64,000 nucleotides of DNA from Lutjanus erythropterus (GCA_020091685.1 CM034597.1:29748388-29812387), one strand, 5' to 3'; positions 11,851 through 24,264 are shown, counted from the first letter of the stretch. Notes: generated by a model from the letters alone, not told the origin. Numbers and translations: made by a program.

Positions 11851-12132
11851 AAGTAGGCAGAATATGCAGCATCTGTCATATGCATGATAGTCGATTGTTG
11901 AGTCTCATTCTCAGAGGGACAACTAACGAGGCTTTGGGTCCCGAACACAGAAAACTAATGAGAAAATAAGAAAATACAGACAGAGGAGCAGGATCTCTGC
12001 ATATACAGCCACCAGTACACACTTCTAGAGCGTCATACGTGATGAATGAGAGGGATTATAATTATATCAGTCGTCTATACATTGTTTTTTTGGATTTTTT
12101 TCAAGGAAAATGGTGCATAATACGCATTTAAA
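11851..12132 (+). repeat. interspersed repeat family A, copy 4
   Basis: It carries GAGTCTCATTCTCAGAGG, AATGAGAAAATAAGAAAATA and TACAGCCACCAGTACACAC, ending TGCATAATACGCATTTAA. Same orientation as the 4241 copy. Confidence 0.7.
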
Positions 12133-13679
12133 CGCCTTAAATCTGTAATCCAATGTTCATTTTGTACTATTTCAATCTCCTTCTTGTACGTTTTTTAATA
12201 TTAAATACATATGTTGCTAATTTAAAGCATATAGGGCCTCACAAACAAGATTATATTTAATAGAACCCAAGCAATAGTGGATTTTCTGGGCCGATACTGA
12301 TTTTAGGGAGTAAAAAAATCTGATATCAATATATTTGCTGATATTCCTTATACAGAACATTATAATATATAATATAGAGCAAATACGTGAACACACATTT
12401 TTGCTAATATCCCTCTACACTGGTTAACACTTGTGGTAAAGATATGTGATGGAGGCAGGATGTTTGACAATTTAGCAATAAATGTTGCTGTTCAAAATGA
12501 CATGGGCACTGAAACAGTAAACGTTCACTATATTTTTAATAATTATAAATAACTGTAATTAAAGTAACATAAATAGAGCAAAACATATGTATGCATTAAA
12601 CCTGAATTAAGAAAAAGGGGATCAAATATACATAAAATGCTGCCTGTAGAGCTAATAAATAAATAAATAAATAAGAACAACCTGCATCTTCTTATGTAGG
12701 CTTGTATCAGATAACATATATCTATAATAATATGATAATAATATAATCTGATTTTTTTTCTTCTGATTTTGGATATAAACATGCAGCAATTTGTTTCTAA
12801 TTAATTTAATTATTTTTAATATTTACATTTTGGGTCCAGCTACTAAAATATAACAAATCAAACCGTATAATCTCGCTGTTATACGTCGAATATATATGTT
12901 GTTAAATTCAGAGGTCCTTCAGGATTTCATCTACAAAAAATGAAGCGTTTTAAAAATCCAAATTAGAGTCTGCGCAATAAAATAGTCCCTCCTCACTATA
13001 CACAGTGACTTCTGCGTGAATCCGCTCAGGCTCCCAGATGTTTTCAGGTGCTTTTTCAACCTGATATGTTTTTTCTAAATCCATTTAATTCAGCTGAGAT
13101 ATGAGATGTGGGCTATCAGGTTGACATTCGTCTTTGTAAAACTCATCATGGTGTGAAAACTGCTGTTTAAATCCGCCAAATAGAACATCTGCAGACACCT
13201 GGTGCCGGAGAAGACATCCAACACGTGCGTGCTGCCTCGAGGCGACGTGTATTTTACAATGATGTTAATTATCACTGAACTGAACATTAAAATAGCTCAA
13301 ACACGTGAACTATCTCGAAATACAAACGGTTTCCTTCCTATACTGTCACTTAAACTGCGCCTGAAGCCACTGACGTTCACTGTAAATGATAGTGGAAAAT
13401 TGCCACATTTGCACAAAAACAGTTTTCTGTCTAACTGTAGTGTTCATATTGAACCAAGTCATTGTTAACTTAAATTCTGTATTTTTTAAATTCTATTTTA
13501 TCTTATTTTCTCTTTATACTTTTTATATTGTTGCTCCCTTGATATTTCTTGCGCTGTAACAGAACAGAGCGCTTCACTTCACTACATGTTTTGCTTTTTA
13601 TCTCTAGAATCCTTGAATCCTTGAACACAACGTGGCACAATAACCTAATAATTCCTTAATTGGGCCTTTTGACTGCGCC

Positions 13680-14280
13680 TTTAGTGCGCTCTTTATGCGT
13701 ATTGGCAACGTTTCCAGTCTCTTCTCTGCTCCTCTGGGAGTCTTTTCAGTCTGGCGCTGCGGGCCTGCAAACTGCCACAACAATCCCCGAGTCCAGCGGC
13801 CTGCGGTGAGCTGTGCAGCGCCAGTGAAGGTGGTTTAGATAAGGCAGTGACAGGCTTTAACTGCAGGCTTCTCGCCGCCCTTTTCCTAAAGTGCATTGTT
13901 GACATCCTCTCCATTGACCTCCATCACCTCCTCCTGTCTTGTCCTCATGATGAAAAATGATGACTGCATTTTCCTTCCTGGCCCTCGAGTGGTGCATCAA
14001 TCACAAAGACGTTTGTTTAGAGGCAATAATCTAGTTTTTATTGTTATTATTATTATTACAGGCAGCTTTATGTGCTGTGATTGGGGTAGTTTTGCGGTTG
14101 AGTCTCACATTAAACCCCCCCTGTGGAGGGAAGGTGCAGCCGTGGAGCCAGTGGCGCATTGTTTACGTTAGTTTTATGGGTTTGACTCATCTGACTGGTG
14201 GCCCTGGGGAGCGTTTGTGCGCGCAGGAATTTTTAGTTTCACTGACTCATTAAAATCTCATCCAAACAGGCCTAAAATTG
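13680..14280. promoter_or_regulatory. unique GC-richer block with forkhead-like and PBX/HOX-like motifs
   Basis: A long non-repetitive block about 2.5 kb downstream of foxc1. It contains ATCAATCA at 13996-14003 (inverse of TGATTGAT, a PBX/HOX-type site), TTGTTTA at 14013-14019 and TTGTTTAC at 14159-14166 (inverse GTAAACAA, a strong forkhead core). Short open frames cross it but none resembles a protein. It is a candidate foxc1 3' enhancer by composition and motif content only. Confidence 0.35.
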
Positions 14281-14328
14281 ACGGTCATGTTTGAGCTTTC
14301 AACGCCATCTGTTCACGGCCCTGCAAGA

Positions 14329-14361
14329 ACACACACCTGCACACGCACACACACAAACACA

Positions 14362-14412
<51 letters not shown>
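14329..14412. repeat. (CA)n microsatellite
   Basis: Imperfect then perfect CA dinucleotides over about 80 bases. Confidence 0.97.
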
Positions 14413-14415
<3 letters not shown>

Positions 14416-14488
14416 TCCGGTCCAGAACTGTTACTGTCTGCCAAAGACTGAAAACATCCCTTCAGTTTGCTACTGAAGGAGAGCAGAG

Positions 14489-14489
<1 letters not shown>

Positions 14490-14545
<56 letters not shown>
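14490..14545. repeat. (ATT)n microsatellite
   Basis: About 18 perfect ATT units, 78 bases after the CA tract. Confidence 0.97.
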
Positions 14546-14580
14546 TTATAGCCATACTATGCAGGGTTTTCCTATAGACT

Positions 14581-14872
14581 GGAGCTGCAATGGTTAGTTG
14601 ATTAGTGGTCAACTATTAAATTAATCCTCAAATTTGTAAATAATCAATTAACTGCTTTGAGGCACTTTTAAGAAAATAATGTCCAAATTCTTTGATTCCA
14701 GCCTCTCAAATGTGATTATTTTCTGGTTTCTTTACTGATCTATGACAGTAAACCGAATATCTTTGTGTTGTGGACATTAAAGGATGTCATCTTGGGCTTT
14801 GGGAAACATTTTATGGACCAAACTAACAACTAATCGATTAATCGAGAAAAATGATCGACAAATTAATTCATA
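14581..14872 (+). repeat. interspersed repeat family B, fuller copy
   Basis: It starts GGAGCTGCAATGGTTAGTTG, carries TTGTGTTGTGGACATTAAAG and ATGTCATCTTGGGCTTTGG, and ends with ACTAATCGATTAATCGAG. The ends are rich in ATTAATCG-type inverted phrases. A family A copy follows immediately. Confidence 0.65.
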
Positions 14873-14924
14873 ATGAATATAAATGTTAGTTCCAGCTGGA
14901 ATATAAACTCATCTAAAAATTATC

Positions 14925-15156
14925 CCTGTAAATCATCACTTATGACGCACTAGAAGTGTGTGGTGGTGTCTGTATCCGCACAGACTCAGCAGTCGTCTGC
15001 CTGTATTTTCTTATTTTCTCATTATTTTGCTGCTCTGGACGCTTCACCAACCCCACACGTCTGTATTTGACGTCCTGGGAATGAGACTCAACAATTAATT
15101 ATCTTTGTGGTGTGTTTATGTGCAGCAACTGACAAATCTTGCATGTTCTACTTTTG
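14925..15156 (-). repeat. interspersed repeat family A, copy 5 (inverted, truncated)
   Basis: Reverse-complement copy with ATCATCACTTATGACGCAC, TTATTTTCTCATTATTTTGC and an end GACAAATCTTGCATG. The outer end seen in other copies is eroded. Confidence 0.65.
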
Positions 15157-16361
15157 ATGTTGTTGCCAGAATATTTACATTTCCAAGTTCAAGGGATATT
15201 ATAACGTATTTTTATCTTAAATATAATAAAATATTGAATTTAATAGCACGATAATCTTAATTTAAAGTACCATAATCTTAATAATGAAATCTAAATTACA
15301 ACTGGACACGTAGCTGCCATGTGGATCCGCCTGCACGCATACAAATAATATATATATATATATATAATTTTAAAATATAACTTAATGAAAGATGTTTAAC
15401 CCATCCTGATTGAGGGTGGCGGGAAGGGGGGGGTTCCCCACGTCATCAGGGAAGTACTGAAATAAATAAACATCTGACAGCAGCAATATTTCAATCAGTC
15501 AAAACAGCTCAGCGCTGCTGTAATTCTTCACAGCCTGCAGGACACAAACTGCAGAGCAGGCCGCAGCTCTGCGTCCTTCTACCCACACAGCAGCTCAGTC
15601 CAGCCTGGTCTCACCAAATGAATCAATCTATCAGTTTTACGGTCTGCTCGTGCTGTAAAATGTCCTCTGAGGACATGCAAAATAAATGCAGCTGCAGCGT
15701 TTTCTGTTTGCATCCAAACCCTCCCAAACAGCAGTCAGTCAGACGGCAGCCTGCTCAAGTTTGTAATGACTGATTTGTTTTGCTGACAAGGCCTTTAGTG
15801 AGTTCAAACCGCACTGCTGAGCTGCTTCTGCCACACTTGTGTTTATTCACCGCCTGTATTTACTACCTGAAGGTTGAAAATATACAACCTGCAGGTGAGA
15901 CTGAAGCTTTTATTCTGGAAGTAAAAATCCCACATTTTGGTATTTTAGGTCACCTCGGCTGTGCGGTTGAATTTGGTCTCTGCAGCGCAAAGTTTGGCCG
16001 CAAACCCCCCTGAAAACTTAAAATAAAATAGTCCCTCTTGAACCAAACAGATCGTGTGAATTGTAACTATTGTGCTTCATTATTTTGAATTTAAGAAGTC
16101 AGAAAATCCCAATTATGTGGATTTACAGAGACACTCAAATGCGTGCTTACTAACGCCATTAACACCACACTACTCACTCCTTGTGTATATTAAAAAAGTC
16201 TTTCTCTTCCTTTTTAGAGCATAAAGATAATGTGAAATATTTTACACCCCTACACACATTTTAACCTGCCTCTCTACCTCTTAATTTGAAAATACTCCCG
16301 TCCATTAGCATTACCACTGCTAATAAATCACTCCAGTAAGTTAAAATCAAATAGACGGCAC

Positions 16362-16806
16362 TTTATTAAACAAACAAAATGTAATGCCTTCAAAATAGTT
16401 TTTTAACAAATAAGACAAAATGAATAAAATAAGTCAGAATAGACTACAAAGTCCCCCCTCTATTTCTATACAAGAACTGGGACAAATAAAGGCAGCAATA
16501 AGAGAAAACTTTAAGTGTTTGGTCCTCAATATCCATCCACTCCCTTTTCCTAAAAAATAAATTACTATATTAGGCTATAATTTACAGTCTAGAGTCATAA
16601 ACGCTGGTATTTATTTGAGCCATCTTTATAAACAATTCTCAAAGTGAGAGGGAAGAAAACTTACGTGTTTTTGGTGTTACACACGCCTCGACAAGAAAGA
16701 GTCTCTGAATCTCTTATGTCCATTCGGAGTGTGAATAAAAGACCAAAAGTACAAAAAATATAGAAAACATATATTAAAGTTATTAATTTAAAGACACACT
16801 TGGCTC
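16362..16806 (-). other. foxc1: foxc1 3' UTR with poly(A) signals
   Basis: On the minus strand AATAAA occurs at 16610-16615 and at 16362-16367 (TTTATT on +). The distal one gives a 3' UTR of about 445 bases. The region is AT-rich and non-coding. Confidence 0.55.
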
Positions 16807-18207
16807 TCAGAACTTGCTGCAGTCATAAACAAAAGCTCCTGAGGTGCGGTAGATGGACTGGCCGGAGGGGAACGCCATCTGACAGCTATTATTCCCGTTC
16901 ACCGGGGAGCCGTTCAGCCCGATCCGCTGGGACTCAAACATCTCCCGCACCGAGTGGAAGTTCTGCTGCTGCGCCGGGTAACCCGGGCTCAGGTGGCTCA
17001 GGTCCCCGTACCAGGACGCGAGCCGGCCCTGGTGCGCGTGGTGGCCGTCCTGGCCCGCCTGGCTCAGGTTGGTGTGTCCGAGCGGGGACGCGGTGGTCGT
17101 GGTGATGCAATAGTCGGGCAGAGCCTCCTCCACCGTGGTGGAGGGCGCCAGGTGGCCCCCGGAGGACCTGTCCCCCGCGTACAGGCTCATGGCTTGCATG
17201 TTACAGTGATAGGTCGCGCTGGAGTTCTGGCTGCAGGTCGTGGAGCTGTACGCGGGCGTCTGGTTGGGGGAGTAGTTGAGCGACAGTGAGTGGGTGATAC
17301 CTGTCCGAGAGGAGGCGACGAGCGGCGGGGACAGCTCGGCCTGCGGAGACCCCCGCAGGGTGGTCATGATGTTGTCCACGCTGAAGCCCTGCGCCGGGGC
17401 CTGGCCGTGGTGGTGCTGCTCGGCTCCGTCCATGCTGAGTGAGCGGGTGGAGGGCACGCTGTGCGGGCTGCCTGATGACATGCTGCTGCTGCTGTCTGGG
17501 CTCTCGATCTTGGGGACGGTGCTCAGGGACGGGGACGCGGCCTGCGGCGGCGTTGAGGTCCCGTTCTCCGTCTTTATATCCTGGATCCGCACCGGCTGGG
17601 AGCCCTGCACGGCCGGGTCCTGCTCCCGGCCCGGGGTGCGGGCAGAGGGGTCCTTACCCTGCCGTTCCCGATCCTCTTTCTCCCTCTGCACGTCCTTCTT
17701 TTTGAACCTCCTACGGCGCCGTAGGAAGCTGCCGTTCTCAAACATGTTGTAGGAGTCCGGGTCCAGGGTCCAGTAGCTGCCCTTCCCGGGCTTCTTATCG
17801 TCCCGGGGCACTTTGACGAAGCACTCGTTGAGCGACAGGTTGTGCCTGATGCTGTTCTGCCAGCCCTGCTTGTTGTCCCGGTAGAAGGGGAAGCGCTCCA
17901 TGATGAACTGATAAATCCCGTTCAGGGTGATCTTCTTCTCCGGCGAGTTCTGGATCGCCATGGTGATGAGCGCGATGTAGCTGTATGGCGGCTTCACCAT
18001 GTCCTTCGGCTGGTGCTGCGGGGTGTACGGTCCGTACGCCCGGGCCATACTGGGCGGGTACTGGTCGTGGGCCGAATGGGAGTACATGCTCATGGGCGCA
18101 GGCATCCCGGTGTATCCCCCGCTGGCCCGGTAGTAGCTCTGCTCGCTGCTGATGTACGGTACAACTCCCAAAGAGTTGGGGCTGGAGACGGAGTAGCGCG
18201 CCTGCAT
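16807..18207 (-). CDS. foxc1: FoxC1 forkhead transcription factor (intronless)
   Basis: This single exon encodes 466 residues. It starts [10 protein letters not shown] at 18207 in a good Kozak context (AGG before ATG). The open frame runs 9 codons further upstream but without an ATG. The forkhead domain spans about residues 70-165, with recognition helix N-S-I-R-H-N-L-S at 118-125 and a basic nuclear-localisation tail R-R-R-R-R-F-K-K-K at 163-171. An I-K-T-E SUMO-type site lies at 211-214 and P-K-I-E at 232-235. An eh1-like F-S-V-D-N-I-M lies at 275-281. The C-terminus [13 protein letters not shown] is the vertebrate FOXC1 signature. It lacks the long Ala/Gly tracts of the 553-residue human protein. 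FoxC1 acts in the nucleus in neural crest, somite, eye and vascular development. The gmds neighbour favours foxc1 over foxc2; the a or b copy is unresolved. Confidence 0.97.
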   Translation of the reverse strand: MQARYSVSSPNSLGVVPYISSEQSYYRASGGYTGMPAPMSMYSHSAHDQYPPSMARAYGPYTPQHQPKDMVKPPYSYIALITMAIQNSPEKKITLNGIYQFIMERFPFYRDNKQGWQNSIRHNLSLNECFVKVPRDDKKPGKGSYWTLDPDSYNMFENGSFLRRRRRFKKKDVQREKEDRERQGKDPSARTPGREQDPAVQGSQPVRIQDIKTENGTSTPPQAASPSLSTVPKIESPDSSSSMSSGSPHSVPSTRSLSMDGAEQHHHGQAPAQGFSVDNIMTTLRGSPQAELSPPLVASSRTGITHSLSLNYSPNQTPAYSSTTCSQNSSATYHCNMQAMSLYAGDRSSGGHLAPSTTVEEALPDYCITTTTASPLGHTNLSQAGQDGHHAHQGRLASWYGDLSHLSPGYPAQQQNFHSVREMFESQRIGLNGSPVNGNNSCQMAFPSGQSIYRTSGAFVYDCSKF

Positions 18208-18640
18208 CCTGCGCAATGCGTAAAACCTCCCCACACTGCTTCCCCCCAGAAAGTCTCACAACTTCGGCGTGTGCTCCGATTCTGTTCCTGCTCCTCTTCT
18301 CTGTGGAAGTCCTGTTTTTAAGCCACAGCTCGCCACGGTGAACCGGAGAGAGCGCACACTGCCGCAGTGAACATTTGGGAGTCTGAGGAGGCTAAAAGTA
18401 CGGCTGGAGGAGCACGAGTCTTCACAGCAAGAAACTTTTTTTTACCCGTAACATTTTTTCCTCCCTTTTGGCTGCTCGGGCTGCTCCTCCCCGAATGTGT
18501 GCTCCATCATCCAATTGGAGGACGAAATGAACCTGTGGAAAGCTGCATGGCGACAAAACTTACTACACCTCACTCCTCCTCCTTCGCCTCCTCCTCCTCC
18601 TCCTCCTCTCTCCTCAGCTCAGACATGGAGTTATTAAAAT
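18208..18640 (-). promoter_or_regulatory. foxc1: foxc1 5' UTR and proximal promoter region
   Basis: GC-richer flank upstream of the start codon, with no clear TATA box. A palindromic CCAATTGG lies at 18511-18518, about 305 bases before the ATG, and would serve as a CCAAT box in either orientation. A CTC-repeat pyrimidine tract follows at about 18568-18610. The transcription start cannot be placed from sequence alone. Confidence 0.5.
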
Positions 18641-18889
18641 GTTGTTAAGGGTGTGCCCAAAATGATGAAAAATTAACTTAATGGCGAAAATTGCGAGACA
18701 TTTATTATTATTATTTTATTACTTTATCATATAGTGAGCTATAAAACATCTTCTCAGTTCTCAGAGTCTGATTTGAAAACGAAAAAGTGACTTTATTGTG
18801 GGGTTACGGACTATGGCTGAACAAATTGGCGTACTCTTCGAAATATCAGAACTGTGCGTAAAAGTGGGAATAGTCCAAAATATAGCTCT

Positions 18890-19290
18890 CAAATTTACTA
18901 AATACTAAAAAGGACATCAACTGATAAATCTGTCCAAGTGATAGGTCTTCTCATAATTAACGGTTCACACCACTTATTAAAATATTTATGAATGCGTAAA
19001 CCTCCAATTAGACCGAAGGTATCACCATTAGGAATACAAAATGAGCGAACACCAATCAGGCCGCAGCAGTGTGTGAGAACTTCTCTATCAGCTGCGGCTG
19101 AGCCTCTGAATAAACAGACGGACATGAAAGAGTGTGGATGCCTCAATCCTGCTCCCCGACAGCGCCGGTGGGCGGTGTGTGGAAAGTAATTAAAGGTTAA
19201 ATGAAGATCATTTGGTCGAGATGGGTGAGAAAAGGGTCCCCCGGGTGCGAGCGGCTGCTGAGAGCGCCGAGGTGAGGAGGTGGCTTTTTC
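18890..19290. promoter_or_regulatory. unique block upstream of foxc1, candidate proximal enhancer
   Basis: A non-repetitive, balanced-composition block about 0.7-1.1 kb upstream of the foxc1 start. It contains TTCACACC at 18964-18971 (inverse GGTGTGAA, a T-box half-site), ATAATTAA and TAATTAAAGG homeodomain-type cores, and CTATCA/TGATAG GATA-type sites. Open frames cross both strands but look random. Enhancer function is inferred. Confidence 0.35.
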
Positions 19291-19976
19291 CTTTTTCTTT
19301 TTTTCTTTTTTTTTTTTAAAAAAAGATGAAGACCTCCAAATGTCATTCACACCGAACGGGTGTAAACAGAGCCATCAAAGTTTTCCCCCCACCGTCGCTG
19401 GAAAGTTACGTTTCGTTGTGTTGATTGCAAAGCTAACCACAACACAAGTGTGTTTTCAGCCTGATGGAAATAATCGTTTGAAAACACACAAAAAGGAAGC
19501 CGATTAAGGGAGTAAAGCAGTTCATTAAGGGTTATAGAATATATAAATTAATATTCTACAATCGAATTCTATTATGAAACTGGGAAAATTTGCATTAAAA
19601 TAACAAGATTAATGTCCTAAAATCTGTGTTTATTTTTTGTTTAATTGTTTTGTTGGAGATTTGTCATCAAGAGAACTTTTTCCTGCTTTATCACTAATAG
19701 TTTTGCATTTTAATATTATTAATATTATTGAGATAAATAGATCTCTTTTTTGTAATTGACTTTTTATTGCCTTTTAAAATAAGAACCAAGGAACAGAAAA
19801 GAAACCCAGAACATAAAACAATAACACCAACCCAAAAAGAAACAGAGATTAAGCAGAAAAAAGAAAAAGGAAAGAAAACACATAAAATCATAAAAATATT
19901 CACAAAGTAAGCTTTGACTTCACCTATCATATTGCACATTGTTCACTCACGTATCACTCTAACAGTATTATGCATT

Positions 19977-20410
19977 AGGGATGCGCAAGATATCAATATC
20001 TTATCAATACTGTGATATGACACAAGATATCATCTTAGATTTTGTATATTGTTTTAAAGGCTTCATTACAGTAAAGTGATTTAATTTTCTGAACTTATCA
20101 GACTGTTCCTGCTTTTCTATTATTTGCATTTACCCACTTAGTCATTCTATCCACAGAACTGATTATTATTTATCAAAAATCTCATTGTGTTAATAACTTG
20201 AAAGCACCAATAGTCACAATATAGTGGTATTTTTGATCAAAAATATTTTTATATTTAATATTGCCCACAGATACATTTGAGCAGCAATGCATCATATTTT
20301 ATAAGATCATCATATGTTTGCATTATTTGCGAATTTATGTTAAAGAAAATGTGTGTATCAAGATATATATTGAATATAGCCCAAAAATATTGAGATATTA
20401 TTTTGTGCCA
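19977..20410 (+). repeat. interspersed repeat family D (GATATC-rich), diverged copy
   Basis: It has AGGGATGCGCAAGATATC near its start, GATATCATCTTAGATTTTG, GTAAAGTGATTTAATTTTC and AAGATATATATTGAATATAG towards its end. The block shares the inverse phrases of 40743-41049, such as TCTGGTAGGTTCAGAAAAT versus CTGAACTTATCAGACTG. Confidence 0.5.
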
Positions 20411-20591
20411 TAGGCTTAAGAATAATTATCCCTCCTAGAAACAGCCAAGGTAACTATTACTGAACATGTAGCTGCTATTCACATATCAGATAGTCTTTAC
20501 TAAGTATACCATTCCTCACATATAACACCTTAACATTTTCATCACATGGTTATCATATATATATCATAGTGTGAGTAACATACCCAGCAAA

Positions 20592-20613
20592 AATAAATAA
20601 ATAAATAAATAAA
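20592..20613. repeat. (AAAT)n short tandem repeat
   Basis: Five perfect AAAT units. Confidence 0.9.
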
Positions 20614-22475
20614 ATCGCCGTTATCTGTCACATTTTTATCCCACCACTATTACAACACCGTTTATTACTGTACTATTAGACATTTTTTCAGTGATAACAA
20701 CACAAGATAAACAATTGTCCTCACATATTTTATATTCAATAAATTTAGCAAATTTTAGTGATAACGTTTGTTGAGAAAAACATAATTTGTTATGTCTTAA
20801 AAAGTATCAGAAAAGGAGATACTCTTTGTTAGAAGCTGAGTGTTTAAATAGAATCATTTTAAACGTGTCAAAGCAGTCCTGCATGTGGATTATAGTGGAT
20901 ATATTGGAAACATGAAAGGCAACCAAAGCCGAAATTACTCTGTTTAATCATATAGGCTCGTATATCTGCTGTCACATCAAATTAATAGGACATATAGTTT
21001 ATTAAAGGGCTGCAAATAATATAGGATTTTCTAAATGTGTTGCAACTTCAACAGAAGACTATTTTATAGAATAGTTTAATCTCTCATTTAAGTTTTTGGA
21101 TTAAACTAAACGTAAGTAATTTAATAAATTCACCTGAATATTCCTTAAATCTATGGTCAGTCCAAAACGAAAATATATCATCTATTTATTGACAGAACTA
21201 AAGACAGTCAGAGTCTAACTCTCATAAAGCTGTGCGGTTAAAATCAGACTTGACTCTGCGTTTTTTTGGAGACTTTGAACTCAAACTTTGCCCTCTAACT
21301 TAAAGCTACTACGAGGAGCTTTCATATTTTATTGATTCTGGAGGCCCCTGTGCACAAAGTGGTCGTTTTTTCCACCTCCAAATATAACATGAAAAAATAA
21401 AATTATCTAAATGAAAATCTCATGCTTCTTTTTTTTAAACTAACTTATATATCATTCATCTGATTTCAAAGAGAATCCGACCCGGTGGCAGTATTAAGAA
21501 TAATTAATAGAAACAGACAGTCTTCATGCTGATGGCCTTGTTTGCTTCTGTAGATCATATTGAGGCCTCGGAATTAATTTTTTATCGTATAATTAGTTAA
21601 AATCTCCTTGTAGCAGCTTTAACATCCCATTTGGAAAAACATGCAGTTAATTGGTATTAATGAATCCGTGTAATCAATAAGAATTAAAATGCAAAAGAAG
21701 GATATCATCTTATCTTTATCTTGGGAACTCAGCTGACTGACACATTTTCTGAATTTGCATCATTTCCATTTAACTTACAACAAAAGAGAGAGAAAAAAAC
21801 TCTCAATCTGTGATAATGTGTGAGAAGAGTTCATTTCTCACTTGTGTGTTTTCGTTTGGTTCTTTGTTCTGTGATTTGCATGTGTCGTCAGGGAGCAAAC
21901 GCAGCAGAGCGGAGGACTGTGTCACCTGTGAGGTCCAGACCGGGGAGGACGGGGGGGTTGGAGGGGGTTGAGTCCTCTGCAGCAGCGGCCGTGACTGACC
22001 AGTGACCCCTGCTGACTGCAGCGAGGGTCGCCTCAGCTCCCCGCAGCATCTGTCGGTGTGTGGAGGAGGAAACCTGACGGGCCTGCAGGCAGCAGCAGCA
22101 CACAGGTGGAAGCATGAAACAATACACTGGCTGATAAAATATTTGTTCAACTTTAAATAAACTATAGGCCTTATTCTATTAATTCGCCATTGATTAGACA
22201 TTTGTTACAAGAGTTTTTGTTTTTCAAAGTATAAACACGCTCTTATCTGCAGCATAAATCCTCCATCTTTCACCAGTGAGATCCCAATAAAAACCAGCTA
22301 CATCCGGAGATAATATTTTGGACCAAGAACACCAAAAAGAGTCGTCATATATAAATATTAAAAGACTAAATTTCACTGTCTGGCATAAATCAGTGGTTAA
22401 GAGCAATCTAAACAGAATTTCAGTTGAAGTTTGCTCTATACTGTGATAATTTTTCTGTTAATGTACGACACACTC

Positions 22476-22493
22476 CTGCCCCCTGTTGGCCAG
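22476..22493 (-). promoter_or_regulatory. CTCF-like motif 1
   Basis: The minus strand reads CTGGCCAACAGGGGGCAG, a good match to the vertebrate CTCF core CCASYAGRKGGCRS. Occupancy is unknown. Confidence 0.35.
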
Positions 22494-22540
22494 TATTAAA
22501 AAGTGCACGATGGATGCATGTTGATAGGGAGTTTTTTTTA

Positions 22541-22640
22541 TCAATGGTGGAAGAAGTGCAGTGTAGAAATACTCTGCTACAAGTAAAATTCAAAATGTCA
22601 CTTAAGTAAAATTACAGAGGTGTCAGCATCAAAAGCATGG
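22541..22640 (+). repeat. family C-type fragment (AAGTAAAA-rich)
   Basis: ATGGTGGAAGAAGTGCAG, then TAGAAATACTCTGCTACAAG and CACTTAAGTAAAATTACAG resemble the start of the CAGTGGTGG elements elsewhere in the window. Confidence 0.5.
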
Positions 22641-24264
22641 ATGTATAATGAGACAATGAGCCCCTGTAGGCGGACAATCTAAATATAGTTTTACCCACAT
22701 ACCCTATCATCTTTCACTGCAAAAAAAAAAACATGCAGAAATTCAGTGGAATCAACTCAACTTTTCTCATTAACTGAACTTAAATATGCAAGTCTTTATC
22801 TTTTACAGAATCCAATCAGGTTATTAAATCAAATTTCCGAAGAAATGATTGGCAGAGTAGCAGACTTGACAAACATGATGGAAACATGCTACACATTAAG
22901 ATACACTGTGAAAAAAACACAAAATATCAAGGCAACTTGATGCAGTAGATTTTTTGATTTTCTCAACTTTTGTCTACTGTTGTTGACTTTACTAACGTTT
23001 ACAAGTTTAGACAAGAGTTCTGGCAACTTGGATTATTATTTTTTTTGTTCACCTAATGATGATATTCTTGTGAGTCAATCAATGAAACTCTTGCGTCATT
23101 GTGATGTATTTCTTCTGTCAACAAACACAGACATTCTTGTTGAGTAAACTTACAATTCTCTATTCAGTGAAATAAAAACTTGCCCACATGCTGAGACTCA
23201 AGAAAAATCAAGAAGACTAAAGATTCTTGTAAGAACAACAACAGAGAGGATTTGTTGTCCAGACAAGTTTTTGTTAGTTGCAAGTGGCAAAGTCTTATTT
23301 CTGAGTCAGAATAATGTGAAAACTTGAATGAGATCAGTTTTACAGTTTAAGTCTTGGTTTCTTTCACAGTAAGGAAAAAACAGCAAACCACGATGAAGGT
23401 TAGTATTAAATTCAGTCTGTTACTGAAGATTTAATCAGTTCACTGGGAACATTTTCACATATTTTCTTTGATCCAGTTCTGGAACAAAGTATCTCCAACA
23501 GGAGCAGCTGCAGCTGGAAGTTCTTTGTGTAAAATGAAGAACTGATTCCTCAAACTGAGGGAAAGTACCACTGTAAGAGGAAACCGAATTTGTTTGGAAA
23601 TTAATATTCTATGCTTATTGAACATGTTTTCTCAAGTACAACTTAATTAATATCAAGTTTGTTTGGCGAGAAAAAAGTTTATTTGTTTTCAATTGTTACA
23701 AAATTCCATCAAAACTTGTCTTTTCAAATTCAGTCAACTTCAGATTGTAAGGCTGCCCTGACGCTAGAATAAAACAATTTATTTTACAGAGGAGCAGGAC
23801 ACAGACTTTGTGGTCGTTTTGCATCTTTTTGTGTGTTATTGTAGTTATTATGCATGTTTCTGTGTCTCTTTCTGGTTGTTTTGTGTGGATTGATTGATTT
23901 TATTTGACAATTTCAAAAAATACACTGGATACAATTTCCATGTGCTGTTTCTTAAAAATGATCAAGAAAGCTTGTGTGATTATTTCCACTGTGGTCCTTG
24001 ATGGGAGGGGGTACACAGCACGTAACAAACATACAGCTCAGACAATCAAAAGCACATTAAATACAATAACACATACATTATATATACAACACAATGGAAG
24101 ATGAAAAAAATACATCAGTCAATAAATACTCAAAACGTGTGGATCCTGCCACAACACATCTCAGTATAATCATTTAATCTGATCTGTCCCTACAGCTCTG
24201 TTCTTACAGCAGATTATAATCCTCTCTACATCTAATTTCTTCATAAATGTAGGTATTATATTCC

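Larger units (their letters stand above)
6721..16361. other. gmds-foxc1 intergenic region
   Basis: This 9.6-kb tail-to-tail interval has no recognisable gene. Its repeats include four copies of family A (7473, 8382, 11851, 14925), two of family B (7921, 14581), part of a TIR element ending near 10769, a family G copy (10789-11070), an AAAT run near 12652-12674, a (CA)n tract and an (ATT)n tract. Non-repetitive, GC-richer islands stand out at about 6925-7200, 8820-9330, 13680-14280 and 15440-15900. These are candidate regulatory DNA for foxc1. In vertebrates, cis-regulation of FOXC1 extends into the flanking gene-poor DNA. Confidence 0.7.

Noticed and set aside
18208..18234. Nine-codon N-terminal extension of FoxC1
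   Set aside because: The extension begins at a GTG, not an ATG. The conserved FoxC1 start is M-Q-A-R-Y-S.
17276..18321. Long + strand frames opposite foxc1
   Set aside because: Antisense shadows of a GC-rich coding exon with no recognisable protein content.
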